A stretch of DNA of 64,000 nt from Promicromonospora sp. MEB111 (GCF_030209445.1 NZ_JARVSD010000008.1:372001-436000), one strand, 5' to 3'. Counted from the stretch's first letter, positions 33,724 through 44,543 are shown. The notes: generated by a model from the letters alone, not told the origin. Program-made: numbers and translations.

Positions 33724-34266
33724 ATGAACGACGTGACGGTGACTGTCTCCGGCTTCGCCGGCAATTCCCCGGCGCTGCACACGGGCACGGGCAAGCCGTT
33801 CGCCATGTTCCGCGTGGCCAGCACGCGGCGCTACGTGAACGACGCCGGCGAGTGGACCGACGGCGCGACGCTCTGGTTCACGGTGAAGGCGTGGCGGACG
33901 GCGGCGGTGAACCTGGTCCGGTCGGTCCGCAAGGGCGACCCCGTGGTCGTCACGGGCCGGCTCGAGATGGACGAGTGGGCGGGCCCGGACGGCGAGCCCC
34001 GGAGCGGGCTGGTGATCGCCGCGACGGGGGTCGGTGTGGACGCGACCCGCGGCAAGGTCGAGTTCTCGCGGCTCGTCCACCACGAGCCGATGCCCGGTTC
34101 CCCCGAGGAGGGCGGGCTGCCCGCGCTTCCGGGCGACGACGGGCTGGTCGCGGCGCGGGCGGGCGAGCCCGACCCGTTCGGCGTCGACCTGCCGGTCCCC
34201 GAGGGTGACGAGGAAGACCAGGGCGACGGGGCGGGCGTCGGGCAGCGGGAGCTCGTGACCGCGTAG
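33724..34266 (+). CDS. ssb: single-stranded DNA-binding protein paralogue
   Basis: 180 aa. OB-fold at about 1-110: VTVTVSGFAGNSPALHTG, PFAMFRVASTRRY, TLWFTVKAWRTAAVNLVRSV and KGDPVVVTGRLEMDEW. The start has AGGAGG upstream. The C-terminal part is acidic but ends GQRELVTA, without the DDDIPF-type tip that recruits DNA-repair partners to the main SSB. This is therefore probably an accessory SSB and not the replicative copy, which is usually next to rpsF/rpsR. It follows the GTPase pair by 52 bp. Confidence 0.9.
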   Translation: MNDVTVTVSGFAGNSPALHTGTGKPFAMFRVASTRRYVNDAGEWTDGATLWFTVKAWRTAAVNLVRSVRKGDPVVVTGRLEMDEWAGPDGEPRSGLVIAATGVGVDATRGKVEFSRLVHHEPMPGSPEEGGLPALPGDDGLVAARAGEPDPFGVDLPVPEGDEEDQGDGAGVGQRELVTA

Positions 34267-34293
34267 GCTGGTCCTAGTCGTGCTCAGCGGTCC

Positions 34294-34338
34294 GCGGGTG
34301 CCGGAGGCATCTCCTGCGCGGACGCCCCCGGCACCCGC
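34294..34338 (+). terminator. hairpin between ssb and ettA
   Basis: Perfect 11-bp arms GCGGGTGCCGG / CCGGCACCCGC separated by 23 nt, 28 bp after the ssb stop. It probably ends the GTPase-ssb transcript and isolates ettA. Confidence 0.5.
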
Positions 34339-34392
34339 TCCGTGCGAGCGCACCCATCCGACGTACCTTCTGTGAACGGTGGAACACAGGCA

Positions 34393-36075
<1,683 letters not shown>

Positions 36076-36092
36076 CGACAGACGGCTGATCC

Positions 36093-36156
36093 CCTTCGAG
36101 GCCCGAGTTTCTTGGCTTTGAGCCCGCTCAAAGCCAAGAAACTCGGGCCTCAAAGG
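36093..36156. repeat. palindromic repeat family A, copy 2
   Basis: Perfect 26-bp arms (36098-36123 and 36126-36151) with a 2-nt centre, extended by four more pairs after one mismatch. The arm GTTTCTTGGCTTTGAGC differs from copy 1 at one inner position, and the partner arm carries the matching change. It sits 18 bp after ettA on the same strand as the next gene, so here it would act as a one-way terminator. Confidence 0.85.
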
Positions 36157-36235
36157 TGAGCCGCCGCGCCCGCATAACGGGCGAATTTCGCATATGTTCC
36201 TTGCTGTCAGTAGGCATCTTCGACAGGATGCCGCA

Positions 36236-37189
36236 GTGAGCCCTGCCCTACGGCCCGGATGGCGAGAGCTTCCGCCCCTGCTGCGAGACCGCATCACCGA
36301 TCTGCTCGGCGCCCGTGTGATCGCTGCCAGACAACCGGACGACTCCGGGATCCTGCCCGGCGCGCGCTTCCAGGTGCAGACGACGAAGGGCCACGTCTTC
36401 GTCAAGGCGATCGGCACGGAGCAGCCGGGGCCGCTGAACTTCCTGCGGCAGGAGATCGCGCTGTCGCCGCTGCTGCCCGCCGCGGCCCCGCACCCGGAGC
36501 TCCTCTGGTCCCTCGACGACGTGCTGCCCAACCTCGGCACGTGGGTCGCCGTGGGCTACGCGATGAAGTCCAACGTGCGCCCGATCGACCCCTCCTGGCC
36601 CGACGAGGACGTCGCGACCATGGTCAAGGTGGTCCGGGGGATCGGCGAGATCGAGGCGCCGGGCGACCCCATGTTCCTGCCCGAGGAGAAGGTGTTCCCC
36701 ACGGACTCGTGGGAGTACCTCGCGGACAAGCGCCCCGCCGGGCTCGCGAACCACTCGCCGTGGCTCGCCAACCGCCTGGACGGTCTCGCGGAGATCGTGG
36801 CGCACGCCCCCGACGCGATCGCCGGCACGAGCCTGCAGCACGGCACCCTGCGGGTGCAGAACGTGATGCTGCCCGCGCGGCTGGGCGAGAAGCCGCTGGT
36901 GACGGACTGGATCCGGGGCAGCGTCGGGGCGCCGTACCTCGACCTGGTCTCGATGCTGCTGCACGTCCGCGCCAACGACGGCCCGCCGCCGGAGGCGACG
37001 CTGCGCCGGTACGGGCTGCCGCCCGGCACGGAGCGTGACGCCGTGACCTGCTGGATCGCGGTGCTCGCGGGCCACTACGTGAAGTCGTCGATGGACACGC
37101 CGCCCACGGACATGCCGGAGCTGCGCGCCTACCAGCACCGGCTGGCCCGCGCCGCTGTGTCGTGGCTGCAGACCAGGCTCGGTTTCTGA
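36236..37189 (+). CDS. APH-fold pseudokinase, tandem copy 1
   Basis: 317 aa from GTG 36236 with AGGA upstream. Overall fold of aminoglycoside/choline-type phosphotransferases. The ATP lysine is present (VFVKAIG, Lys57), Asn209 and the metal Asp224 (LVTDW) are kept, but the catalytic Asp of the HGD motif is Thr204 (QHGTLRVQNV). This should disable ordinary phosphotransfer. A closely related gene follows directly. Possibly a nucleotide-binding adaptor. The role is unknown; location between the two GTPase pairs is the only context. Confidence 0.75.
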   Translation: MSPALRPGWRELPPLLRDRITDLLGARVIAARQPDDSGILPGARFQVQTTKGHVFVKAIGTEQPGPLNFLRQEIALSPLLPAAAPHPELLWSLDDVLPNLGTWVAVGYAMKSNVRPIDPSWPDEDVATMVKVVRGIGEIEAPGDPMFLPEEKVFPTDSWEYLADKRPAGLANHSPWLANRLDGLAEIVAHAPDAIAGTSLQHGTLRVQNVMLPARLGEKPLVTDWIRGSVGAPYLDLVSMLLHVRANDGPPPEATLRRYGLPPGTERDAVTCWIAVLAGHYVKSSMDTPPTDMPELRAYQHRLARAAVSWLQTRLGF

Positions 37190-37255
37190 TCCACGTCGTT
37201 CCCGCAACACGTGCTGTGGTTTGCGGGTGAAAGCGCAGTTCGGCACACTCCGGCC

Positions 37256-38197
37256 ATGAGCGCTGTGCGGCGACCGGCTTGGTCCGATCTACCCCCGTCT
37301 GTCCGTTCTCGAGTCAGCGAGTCCATGGGGGGACGCGTGATCGGCTCGGCCCCCATGAGCGGCACGGATCTGGCCCCGCTCGACGTGCTGCAGACTGCGT
37401 CGGCCCGCTCGATCGTGCGGGCGGTGGGGCCGGATGCCCCGCTGACCCAGGACCGGATGGCCGCGGAGGCGGCCTCGCTGGCCACGCTGCCCGACGACGT
37501 GCCGAGCCTGGAGCGCGAGTGGTACGTCGACGAGGTGCTGCCCGGGGCGGGCCGCTGGGTGGTGCTCGGCTACCGGAACGAACCCATCCGGCCGCCGCAC
37601 GACCCCTGGGACGACGGCGACCTCGCCGCGGCGGTCGAGCTCGCGATCCAGATCGGCTCGACCGAGGCGCCCCCGGACCTGCCCGACGCGCTCGACCTGA
37701 TCGACGTGGACGCCTGGGCCACGATCGCCGCGATGCGGCCCGCCGGCCTGTCGGCCTTCACGCCGTGGCTCTCCGACAAGGTCGACCACCTCGCGGAGAT
37801 CGCCCGCTACGCCGGCGAGGCGATGTCCGGCAAGAGTCTGGTGCACGGCGCGCTGCGCCGGGAGTCGATCCTGATCACCGACCACGGCTGGGACGCGACC
37901 AGCGCGCATGCCGTCGACTGGTTCATGCCGTCCCACGGCGCGTCGTTCCTCGACGTCGTGCTGCTGCTGCCGTACCTGCGGGTCGACGGCGCTCCGCCGC
38001 CCGGGGTGGTGCTCGACCGGCACCCCCTGCCCGACGTCGACCCCGAGGCGTTGACCTGCGCCGTGACCGTGGTCGCCGGTGCGCTGGTGCTCGAGTCGAT
38101 GCGGCCGCCGGAGCCGGGCGCGCCCCACGGCCGCGCCGTGCAGCGCGAGGTGGCGCATGCCGCCCTCGACTGGCTGCGCTCGCGCCTCGGCGGCTGA
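37256..38197 (+). CDS. APH-fold pseudokinase, tandem copy 2
   Basis: 313 aa. Paralogue of the previous gene: both open MS...RP.W..LPP..R.R and share MRPAGLSAFTPWL/ KRPAGLANHSPWL regions. It is more degenerate: the ATP lysine is Arg55, the HGD Asp is Ala199 (VHGALRRES) and the Asn is Ser204. Only the DFG-like Asp221 (AVDW) is kept. It is likely inactive as a kinase and may pair with copy 1. Starts at ATG 37256, 66 bp after its neighbour. Confidence 0.75.
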   Translation: MSAVRRPAWSDLPPSVRSRVSESMGGRVIGSAPMSGTDLAPLDVLQTASARSIVRAVGPDAPLTQDRMAAEAASLATLPDDVPSLEREWYVDEVLPGAGRWVVLGYRNEPIRPPHDPWDDGDLAAAVELAIQIGSTEAPPDLPDALDLIDVDAWATIAAMRPAGLSAFTPWLSDKVDHLAEIARYAGEAMSGKSLVHGALRRESILITDHGWDATSAHAVDWFMPSHGASFLDVVLLLPYLRVDGAPPPGVVLDRHPLPDVDPEALTCAVTVVAGALVLESMRPPEPGAPHGRAVQREVAHAALDWLRSRLGG

Positions 38198-38262
38198 CGT
38201 CTTCACCCTGTTGCCACGCCACGGGCGCGCCTGACCTGCGCTGCTGCGGCAGACTGAGCGCC

Positions 38263-40479
38263 ATGACCGAGAAGCCCGACGACGGCGCGGTGACCGGCGG
38301 ACCGAACCCCGGTGCGAGCCCCTGGCAGACCGCCGGGCTGCCCGCGGGACCCGCTCCCGCGCCGTCCGCGGGACCCGCCGCCGGGACGCCTGCGGACCAG
38401 GCCGCGACGCCTGCGGACCAGGCCGCGACGCCTGCGGACGGGCCGGACAGGGGCACCACGACCGGGCCCGAGGCGCCCGTCGACGCGCCTGACACGGAAC
38501 CCGCCGCCGCTCCCACGCCCGCCGCGCCCCCCGCCCCCGACGAGGAGTCCGGTCTGACCGGCGCGCTGGAGGTGCTCCGGGCCCGGCTCGGCGCCCTGCG
38601 CCTGCCGCTGGAGACCACGGGCGTCGAGGCGGCGCGCACGGAGCTGCGCCGGTCCATGGACCAGCTCGACGACTACCTGCTGCCGCGGCTGCGGGCCCAG
38701 AAGGCTCCGCTGCTCGTCGTGGTCGGCGGGTCCACGGGCGCGGGCAAGTCGACGCTCGTGAACTCGGTGCTGGGCGAGCGGGTCACGCAGCCGGGCGTGC
38801 TGCGGCCCACCACGAAGGCACCCGTCCTGGTGCACCATCCGCTGGACGCGCGCTGGTTCTCGACCGACCGGGTGCTGCCGGGCCTGGCGCGCGTGACGGC
38901 GTCGGGCACCGGGACGCCGACCAGGTCCGCGGTGGGTCCCGCCGTCGCGGAGCAGGGCCACGGGACGCCGCACGACCCCTCCCGCACCCTGCGCCTGGTG
39001 CCCAGCGACTCGCTGCCCAAGGGCCTGGCGCTGCTGGACGCGCCGGACATCGACTCGGTCGACACCGCCAACCGCGAGCTCGCCGCCCAGCTCCTCGGCG
39101 CGGCCGACCTGTGGCTCTTCGTCACCACGTCGGCGCGCTACGCCGACGCGGTGCCGTGGGACCTGCTGAACCAGGCCGCCGCGCGCAAGGCGCAGGTGGC
39201 GATGGTGCTGGACCGGGTGGACCCGGGCGCGGAGGCCACGGCCGACGACCTGCGGGACATGATGGTCGAGCACGGGCTGACCGACAGCCCGCTGTTCGTC
39301 ATCCCCGAGGACAGCCTGTCCGACGACGGCATGCTGCCCGAGGACGCCGTCGGGGAGGTCTCGCGCTGGCTCACAGGGCTGGGCGGCGACGCCGACGCGC
39401 GTCGCCGGGTCATCGCCGCGACCCGCGACGGCGTGGTGGACTCCCTCGTCGTGCGGGCGGGCGGGCTGGCCGACGCCGCCGACGAGCAGCGGGCCGCCGA
39501 CGCACGGCTGCGGCACGTGGTGGACCGGGCCTACGCGGACGCGGTGGCGCACGTGGCCGCGGCGACGTCGGACGGCGCGCTGCTGCGCGGCGAGGTGCTC
39601 GCCCGGTGGCAGGACTTCGTGGGTACGGGCGAGTTCTTCCGCGCGGTCGAGGAGGGCATCGGGCGGTTCCGCGACGCGGTGAGCTCGTTCTTCCGCGGCA
39701 AGCCCCAGGAGGCGCCCCAGGTCGAGAAGGCGATCGCCCACGGCCTGGAGTCGGTGGTGCTGGACGCCGCCGAGGAGGCCGCCGAGCGTTCCTACCAGGG
39801 CTGGCGCGGCGACGCCGCGGGCACGGCCCTGCTGGAGGGCCTGGAGCTGTCGCGGACGCCGGCGGCGCTGCGCGCCGAGGTGGGCGAGCAGATCCGGGGC
39901 TGGCAGGGCGACGTCCTGGGGCTCGTGCGCGAGCAGGGCGAGTCCAAGCGCGGCAAGGCGCGTGCCCTGTCCTTCGGCGTGAACGGGCTGGGCGTGGCGC
40001 TGATGATCTTCGTGTTCGCCTCGACGGGCGGGCTCACCGGCATCGAGGTGGGCATCGCGGGCGGTTCGGCGGTGCTGGCCCAGCGGCTGCTGGAGGCCGT
40101 GTTCGGCGAGGACGCCGTGCGCCGGCTCGCCGTGCAGGCCCGCGACCGCCTGCGGGCCCGCATCCAGGCGGTCATGGACGGGCAGGCCGCCCGCTACACC
40201 GCGCAGCTCGACGCGCTCGGCTCCGCGGAGGCGGGCGGTTCCGCCCTGCGCACGGCGGCCGACGCCGTCGCCTCGGCCGCCGCGGCGGAGCGCCGGTCGC
40301 GGGCCCTTGAGACGGAAGCGGTGCCCGCGGGCGTCGGGGACCTGACCGAGAGCCGCGGGCTGCGGGGCGTCCGTTCGCCGTCGGGCGGCACGGGGCCGGC
40401 GGACGGCCGGGGCGACCTGGCCGAGGAGCCGGCGCGGAAGGGCTTCTGGAAGCGCCTGTTCGGGGACGGTGACCGGTGA
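38263..40479 (+). CDS. dynamin-like GTPase, pair 2 first member
   Basis: 738 aa. A 95-residue Pro/Ala/Asp-rich N-terminal tail with three copies of TPADQAA precedes the GTPase domain. P-loop GSTGAGKS (156-163), G3 LLDAPDIDS, G4-like VLDRVDP. Related to the gene at 30415 but with a C-terminal hydrophobic hairpin (about 580-625: GLGVALMIFVFASTGGL and a Gly-rich second half) and a basic end (KGFWKRLF) that could bind lipid. Overlaps the second member by 4 bp. Confidence 0.85.
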   Translation: MTEKPDDGAVTGGPNPGASPWQTAGLPAGPAPAPSAGPAAGTPADQAATPADQAATPADGPDRGTTTGPEAPVDAPDTEPAAAPTPAAPPAPDEESGLTGALEVLRARLGALRLPLETTGVEAARTELRRSMDQLDDYLLPRLRAQKAPLLVVVGGSTGAGKSTLVNSVLGERVTQPGVLRPTTKAPVLVHHPLDARWFSTDRVLPGLARVTASGTGTPTRSAVGPAVAEQGHGTPHDPSRTLRLVPSDSLPKGLALLDAPDIDSVDTANRELAAQLLGAADLWLFVTTSARYADAVPWDLLNQAAARKAQVAMVLDRVDPGAEATADDLRDMMVEHGLTDSPLFVIPEDSLSDDGMLPEDAVGEVSRWLTGLGGDADARRRVIAATRDGVVDSLVVRAGGLADAADEQRAADARLRHVVDRAYADAVAHVAAATSDGALLRGEVLARWQDFVGTGEFFRAVEEGIGRFRDAVSSFFRGKPQEAPQVEKAIAHGLESVVLDAAEEAAERSYQGWRGDAAGTALLEGLELSRTPAALRAEVGEQIRGWQGDVLGLVREQGESKRGKARALSFGVNGLGVALMIFVFASTGGLTGIEVGIAGGSAVLAQRLLEAVFGEDAVRRLAVQARDRLRARIQAVMDGQAARYTAQLDALGSAEAGGSALRTAADAVASAAAAERRSRALETEAVPAGVGDLTESRGLRGVRSPSGGTGPADGRGDLAEEPARKGFWKRLFGDGDR
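38386..38438 (+). repeat. 2.5 copies of a 21-bp tandem repeat in coding sequence
   Basis: Exact units ACGCCTGCGGACCAGGCC(GCG) at 38386 and 38407, with a partial third unit at 38428. They code for TPADQAA repeats in the disordered N-terminal tail of the GTPase. Identity at DNA level suggests recent expansion by slippage. Confidence 0.8.
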
Positions 40480-42248
40480 GCCGGCTCGACCTGGCCGACC
40501 GCACGACGGCCCTCGACACGGCGATCCGGGCCGCGGACGGCCGCATCGAGCCCGCGCTGCTGGACGAGGCGCGCGCCGTCGTCACCCGGGCGCGGGAGCG
40601 CGGCGGCCTCTCCGCGGAGCACACCGTCGTCGCGCTGGCCGGCGCCACGGGCTCGGGCAAGTCGTCGGTGCTGAACGCGGTGGCCGGCGCCGCGATCGCG
40701 CAGCCCGGCGTGCGGCGTCCGACGACGTCGCACCCGATGGCCGCGGTCTGGGGCGACGGCGCGGACCCGCTGCTGGACTGGCTGGAGGTGGGCCGCCGGC
40801 ACCACGTGGGGCCCCCGGCCGAGCCCGCTCCGGGCGGACAGGACGCGCCGAGAGTGCCCGACGAGCCCGCCGGCCGCGGGCCGTTCCGCCGTCGAACCCC
40901 TGCGGGGGACACGACCGGGCTGGTGCTGCTGGACCTGCCCGACCACGACTCGATCGTCACCGAGCACCGGATGCGCGCCGAGCGCCTGGTGCAGCGTGCC
41001 GACCTGCTGGTCTGGGTGGTGGACCCGCAGAAGTACGCGGACGCCGCGCTGCACGAGGGCTTCCTGCGCCCGCTCGCGGGGCGTGCCGAGGTGGTGGTCG
41101 TCGCGCTCAACCAGGCCGACCGGCTGACGGTGGAGGAGACGTCCGCGATGCTCGCCGACCTGAGGCGCCTCGTGGCCGAGGACGGCCTGGACGGCGCGCG
41201 GGTGCTGGCGGTGTCCGCGAAGACCGGTCAGGGCATCGACGACCTGCGCGGCCTGCTGGCCAGGGCGGCCGCGCGGCGCGAGGCCGCCACGGCCCGGCTC
41301 GCCGCGGACGAGCGGGTGGTGGCGCAGCGGATCGTCGACGAGTGCGGCACGCCGCCGCCGTCGCGCGCCGGGAGCCAGGCCACGGGCGACCTGGTGGCCG
41401 CCCTGGAGGACGCCGCGGGCGTGCCCACGGTGGTCGACGCCGTCCGCGTCTCCGCACGCCGGGACGCCCGGTCGGCGACCGGCTGGCCGTTGACGCGCTG
41501 GATCGGGCGGCTGCGCAAGGACCCGCTGCGACGGCTCGGGCTGCGGACGGCGGACCGGGAGCACCGGGCGCCGTCGGGCCGCGAGGACCTGGTGCGCACG
41601 TCGCTGCCGACGGCGCGGCCCGCCGTGCGGTCCACCGCGGCCTCGGCCGTGCGGCGCTACGTCGAGGAGGTGACGCGCGGCGTCGCGGACCCGTGGGTGC
41701 TGGCGGCACGCTCCCGCGGGCAGGCGGGGATCGACACGCTGCCCGACGCCCTGGACCAGGCCGTGGCCGCGACCCGGGTCGAGGCGCAGCGCCGCCCGAT
41801 GTGGTGGTCGCTGGTCAACGTGGTGCAGTGGCTCCTGGTCGTCGTGCTCGCGGCGGGCCTGCTGTGGCTGTTCGTGCTGTTCGGGTTCGCGTACCTGCAG
41901 CTCCCGCCGCCGCCCACGCCCGTGCTGTCGCTGCCGACCTGGTCGGGCGACGGTGTCGTGTTCCCGGGGGCGCCCGAGTCGGGCTCGGGCGAGGGCCTGG
42001 GCGTGGACCCGTTCACCATCCCGTGGCCCACCCTGATGGTGCTGGGTTCGGTGGTGCTCGGCCTGCTGGTCGCCCTGGTGTGCCGGATCTTCGGCGCCCT
42101 GGGCGCCCGCCGCCGGGCGAACGTGGCGCGCCGTCGGCTGCGGCAGTCGGTGGGCAAGGTCGCAGACCGGCTGGTGCGGGAGCCCGTGAGCGAGGAGCTC
42201 GCCCGGCTCGCGAGCTGCCGGACGGCGGCGACGGTCGCGGCGAGCTGA
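40476..42248 (+). CDS. membrane-bound dynamin-like GTPase, pair 2 second member
   Basis: 590 aa. P-loop GATGSGKS (56-63), G3 LLDLPDHDS, VDPQKYADAALH, G4 ALNQADR (NQxD), G5 VSAKTGQ. Two membrane helices (about 452-475: LLVVVLAAGLLWLFVLFGFA; and about 525-550: LMVLGSVVLGLLVALVC) with a ~50-residue extracytoplasmic loop that is much longer than in the pair 1 protein. A Pro/Arg-rich insert at about 105-145 is also missing from pair 1. Coupled to its partner by ATGA/GTGA overlap. Confidence 0.86.
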   Translation: MSRLDLADRTTALDTAIRAADGRIEPALLDEARAVVTRARERGGLSAEHTVVALAGATGSGKSSVLNAVAGAAIAQPGVRRPTTSHPMAAVWGDGADPLLDWLEVGRRHHVGPPAEPAPGGQDAPRVPDEPAGRGPFRRRTPAGDTTGLVLLDLPDHDSIVTEHRMRAERLVQRADLLVWVVDPQKYADAALHEGFLRPLAGRAEVVVVALNQADRLTVEETSAMLADLRRLVAEDGLDGARVLAVSAKTGQGIDDLRGLLARAAARREAATARLAADERVVAQRIVDECGTPPPSRAGSQATGDLVAALEDAAGVPTVVDAVRVSARRDARSATGWPLTRWIGRLRKDPLRRLGLRTADREHRAPSGREDLVRTSLPTARPAVRSTAASAVRRYVEEVTRGVADPWVLAARSRGQAGIDTLPDALDQAVAATRVEAQRRPMWWSLVNVVQWLLVVVLAAGLLWLFVLFGFAYLQLPPPPTPVLSLPTWSGDGVVFPGAPESGSGEGLGVDPFTIPWPTLMVLGSVVLGLLVALVCRIFGALGARRRANVARRRLRQSVGKVADRLVREPVSEELARLASCRTAATVAAS

Positions 42249-42276
42249 GGTCTGCCGCCGGGAGAGGATAGGGACC

Positions 42277-42777
42277 ATGACACGCCTGCACGTCCCCGTC
42301 ACGCTGCGCTGGTCCGACCTGGACGCCTACGCCCACGTCAACAACGTGGCGATGTTCCGCCTGCTGGAGGATGCCCGGATCACCGCCTTCTGGCAGCATC
42401 CCGAGGCGCCGGAGGGCGAGGCCTGGCCCACGGCCGTGGTGCCGACCGGACCCGACGCCGACTCCCACACGCTCGTGGCCGGCCAGCGCATCGAGTACCT
42501 GCGCCCGCTGCTGTTCACCCGCACGCCGGTGCGCGTGGAGATGTGGCTCGGCCGGATCGGCGGGGCGAGCGCCGAGGTCTGCTACGAGGTGCACGACGGC
42601 ACGGCGAGCATGGCGAAGACCGGCCCGACGTCGGGCGGCAAGCCCTACGCCCGGGCGACCACCACGCTCGTGTTCGTCGACGCCGCCACGGACCGGCCGC
42701 GCCGCCTCACCGAGGGGGAGCGCCTGGCGTGGAAGGAGTTCCAGGAGGACCCGATCACGTTCCGCCACCGCGGCTGA
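42277..42777 (+). CDS. acyl-CoA thioesterase, YbgC/FadM hot-dog type
   Basis: 166 aa hot-dog fold enzyme that hydrolyses acyl-CoA in the cytoplasm. Family pattern VTLRWSDLDAYAHVNNVAMF holds the catalytic Asp (4HBT, D-x-x-x-H-V-N-N), followed by IEYLRPLLF. Good ribosome site (GAGAGGA). It sits 28 bp after the GTPase pair, so it may be co-transcribed. A second, unrelated TesB-type thioesterase is at 43541. Confidence 0.92.
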   Translation: MTRLHVPVTLRWSDLDAYAHVNNVAMFRLLEDARITAFWQHPEAPEGEAWPTAVVPTGPDADSHTLVAGQRIEYLRPLLFTRTPVRVEMWLGRIGGASAEVCYEVHDGTASMAKTGPTSGGKPYARATTTLVFVDAATDRPRRLTEGERLAWKEFQEDPITFRHRG

Positions 42778-42855
42778 CGCGGGGCGCCGCTGAGTGGCCC
42801 TCAGTGTGTCCGAATTGCTAGATTCATCCCCCTTGGTTTCGGCCACGGAGGAACA

Positions 42856-43506
42856 GTGGATCTGCCCCAGCACTACCTTGACCCGGTCACCCTGCACGAG
42901 GTGTTCGACGACGTCCCGGCCGCCCGGGCGTATCTCGCCGAGCTGGCCGGGGGTCCGGCCCGCGACGAGCCGGCGCTGCTCGCCGTCCGGGTCCCGCTCA
43001 CCCGGGCCCTCGCCCCCGAGGCGGACGACCCCGACACGGAGCTGGCCGAGGCGGAGCGCCTCGGCTGGCTCGCCGTCGGCCTGGCGGGCGGTCCGGTGGA
43101 CGACGCCGCGGCCGCGCACTCGCACGCCGCCGACGTGCCCCTCGCCGCCGTGCCGCCCCTGCTGCGGCTGGGCCACGTGCTCCAGTGGCGGCACCGGTTC
43201 GCGGAGGCCGACCTGTTGTTCGGGCTCGCCCTGGAGGCCGCGCTCTACTACGGGGAGCACGCCGCGAGCATCGAGCACGCGCGCCGGCTGGAGTTCTTCG
43301 CCCTCCAGCACTGGGGCCGGTGCCGGTACGACCAGGCGCTCGAGGTGCACGCCGACCAGGCCCGCCCCTACCTCGGGGAGGCGCTGGCGCTGTTCGTGCG
43401 CGCCCTGGAGCAGCGGGTGGACGTCGCCGCGACGCCGGACGAGATCGGCACGGTCCGGCAGGCGGTACAGGCGGCCCGTGACCGGCTCGCGGAGCTCGGG
43501 GCGTAA
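42856..43506 (+). CDS. hypothetical helical protein
   Basis: 216 aa; GTG start with GGAGGAAC upstream. Mostly alpha-helical; the second half (RFAEADLLFGLALEAALYYG, FFALQHWGRCRYDQALEVHA) looks like a TPR-type helical array. Its neighbours are two thioesterases. Similar unannotated proteins are common beside thioesterases in related actinobacteria only as far as memory serves; I claim no function. Confidence 0.8.
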   Translation: MDLPQHYLDPVTLHEVFDDVPAARAYLAELAGGPARDEPALLAVRVPLTRALAPEADDPDTELAEAERLGWLAVGLAGGPVDDAAAAHSHAADVPLAAVPPLLRLGHVLQWRHRFAEADLLFGLALEAALYYGEHAASIEHARRLEFFALQHWGRCRYDQALEVHADQARPYLGEALALFVRALEQRVDVAATPDEIGTVRQAVQAARDRLAELGA

Positions 43507-43540
43507 CAGGACAGGCGGGCGGTGCCCCGGGCGGTGCGGG

Positions 43541-44497
43541 TCAGGCCGGCAGCCGGATCATGCCCTCCTGGCCCGCCGAGGCCACGAGCACGCCGTCCTG
43601 CGTGTAGACCTTGGCGGTGCCCAGGGCGCGGCCGCCCTGGGCCGTGGGCGAGGACTGCACGAACAGCATCCACTCGTCGACCTGGACGTCGCGGTGCCAC
43701 CACATGCCGTGGTCGAGGCTGGCCATGGGCACCGTGGCGGCGACGTCCTGCCAGGACTTGCCCGCCGCGCGCATGGCGGGCTCCAGCATGAGCTGGTCGC
43801 ACGCGTAGGCCAGCAGGGCGCGGTGCATCGACTGGTCCTTGATGCCGAGCGGACGGCGCGTGCGCATCCAGACGAGCTGCGTGGCGGGCGGGGTGCCGCC
43901 CTGGGCCACCGCGGCGTCCGGGTGCAGGTACAGCGACCCGCCCACGTGCCGCAGCTCGAACGGCGAGTCCGCCCAGAACTGGGCGCGGACGTCGGGGCCG
44001 TCCGGCAGGGACCCGAGCTCGTCGAAGGCGGAGCCGACCTCGTCGGGCGCGGGGACGCCGTCGGGCATCGGCATCGAGTGGTCGTAGCCCGGCTGATCCT
44101 CCTGGAAGGAGGCGATCATCGAGAGGATCGGCTTGCCGAACTGGATCGCGTGGGTGCGGCGCGCGCTGAACGAGCGCCCGTCGCGCAGCCGCTCCACCGC
44201 GAAGTCGATGGGCTCCTCGACCCGCCCCTCCCGCAGGAAGTAGCCGTGCAGGGAGTGGATCTGGCGGCCGTCGGGCACCGTCCGGTCCGCCGCCAGGATC
44301 GCCTGCGCGAGCACCTGACCGCCGTAGGCGCGGTTCGCCAGGGCGGGCATGCTGTTCCCGCGCAGCACGTCCTCCTCGCCGCGCGGTCCCCAGCCCTCCA
44401 GGTGCCGCAGGTCGAGCACCTGCAGCAGGCGGTCGAGCGCGTCGGGCGTGTGGTCCGACGTGGCGTCGCCGGCGATCAGGTCAGGGGTGGCGTCCAC
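43541..44497 (-). CDS. tesB: acyl-CoA thioesterase II
   Basis: 318 aa double hot-dog thioesterase that hydrolyses medium- and long-chain acyl-CoA. The family pattern is clear: GNSMPALANRAYGGQVLAQA, IHSLHGYFLREGRVEEPI, GRSFSARRTHAIQFGKPI, and the second domain LAYACDQLMLEPAM, MASLDHGMWWHRD, EWMLFVQSSPTAQGGRALG containing the Asp-Gln-Thr/Ser catalytic set. GTG start at 44497 behind GGAG. Confidence 0.94.
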   Translation of the reverse strand: MDATPDLIAGDATSDHTPDALDRLLQVLDLRHLEGWGPRGEEDVLRGNSMPALANRAYGGQVLAQAILAADRTVPDGRQIHSLHGYFLREGRVEEPIDFAVERLRDGRSFSARRTHAIQFGKPILSMIASFQEDQPGYDHSMPMPDGVPAPDEVGSAFDELGSLPDGPDVRAQFWADSPFELRHVGGSLYLHPDAAVAQGGTPPATQLVWMRTRRPLGIKDQSMHRALLAYACDQLMLEPAMRAAGKSWQDVAATVPMASLDHGMWWHRDVQVDEWMLFVQSSPTAQGGRALGTAKVYTQDGVLVASAGQEGMIRLPA

Positions 44498-44543
44498 GTG
44501 CGGGCGTCTCCTTCGGTTCTTCTGGGTCAGGCTTCGAGCGGGG

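Noticed and set aside
37190-37255. Small hairpin CCCGCAA/TTGCGGG between the pseudokinase genes
   Set aside because: Only 7 bp with an uneven loop; too weak to call as a terminator between tandem genes.
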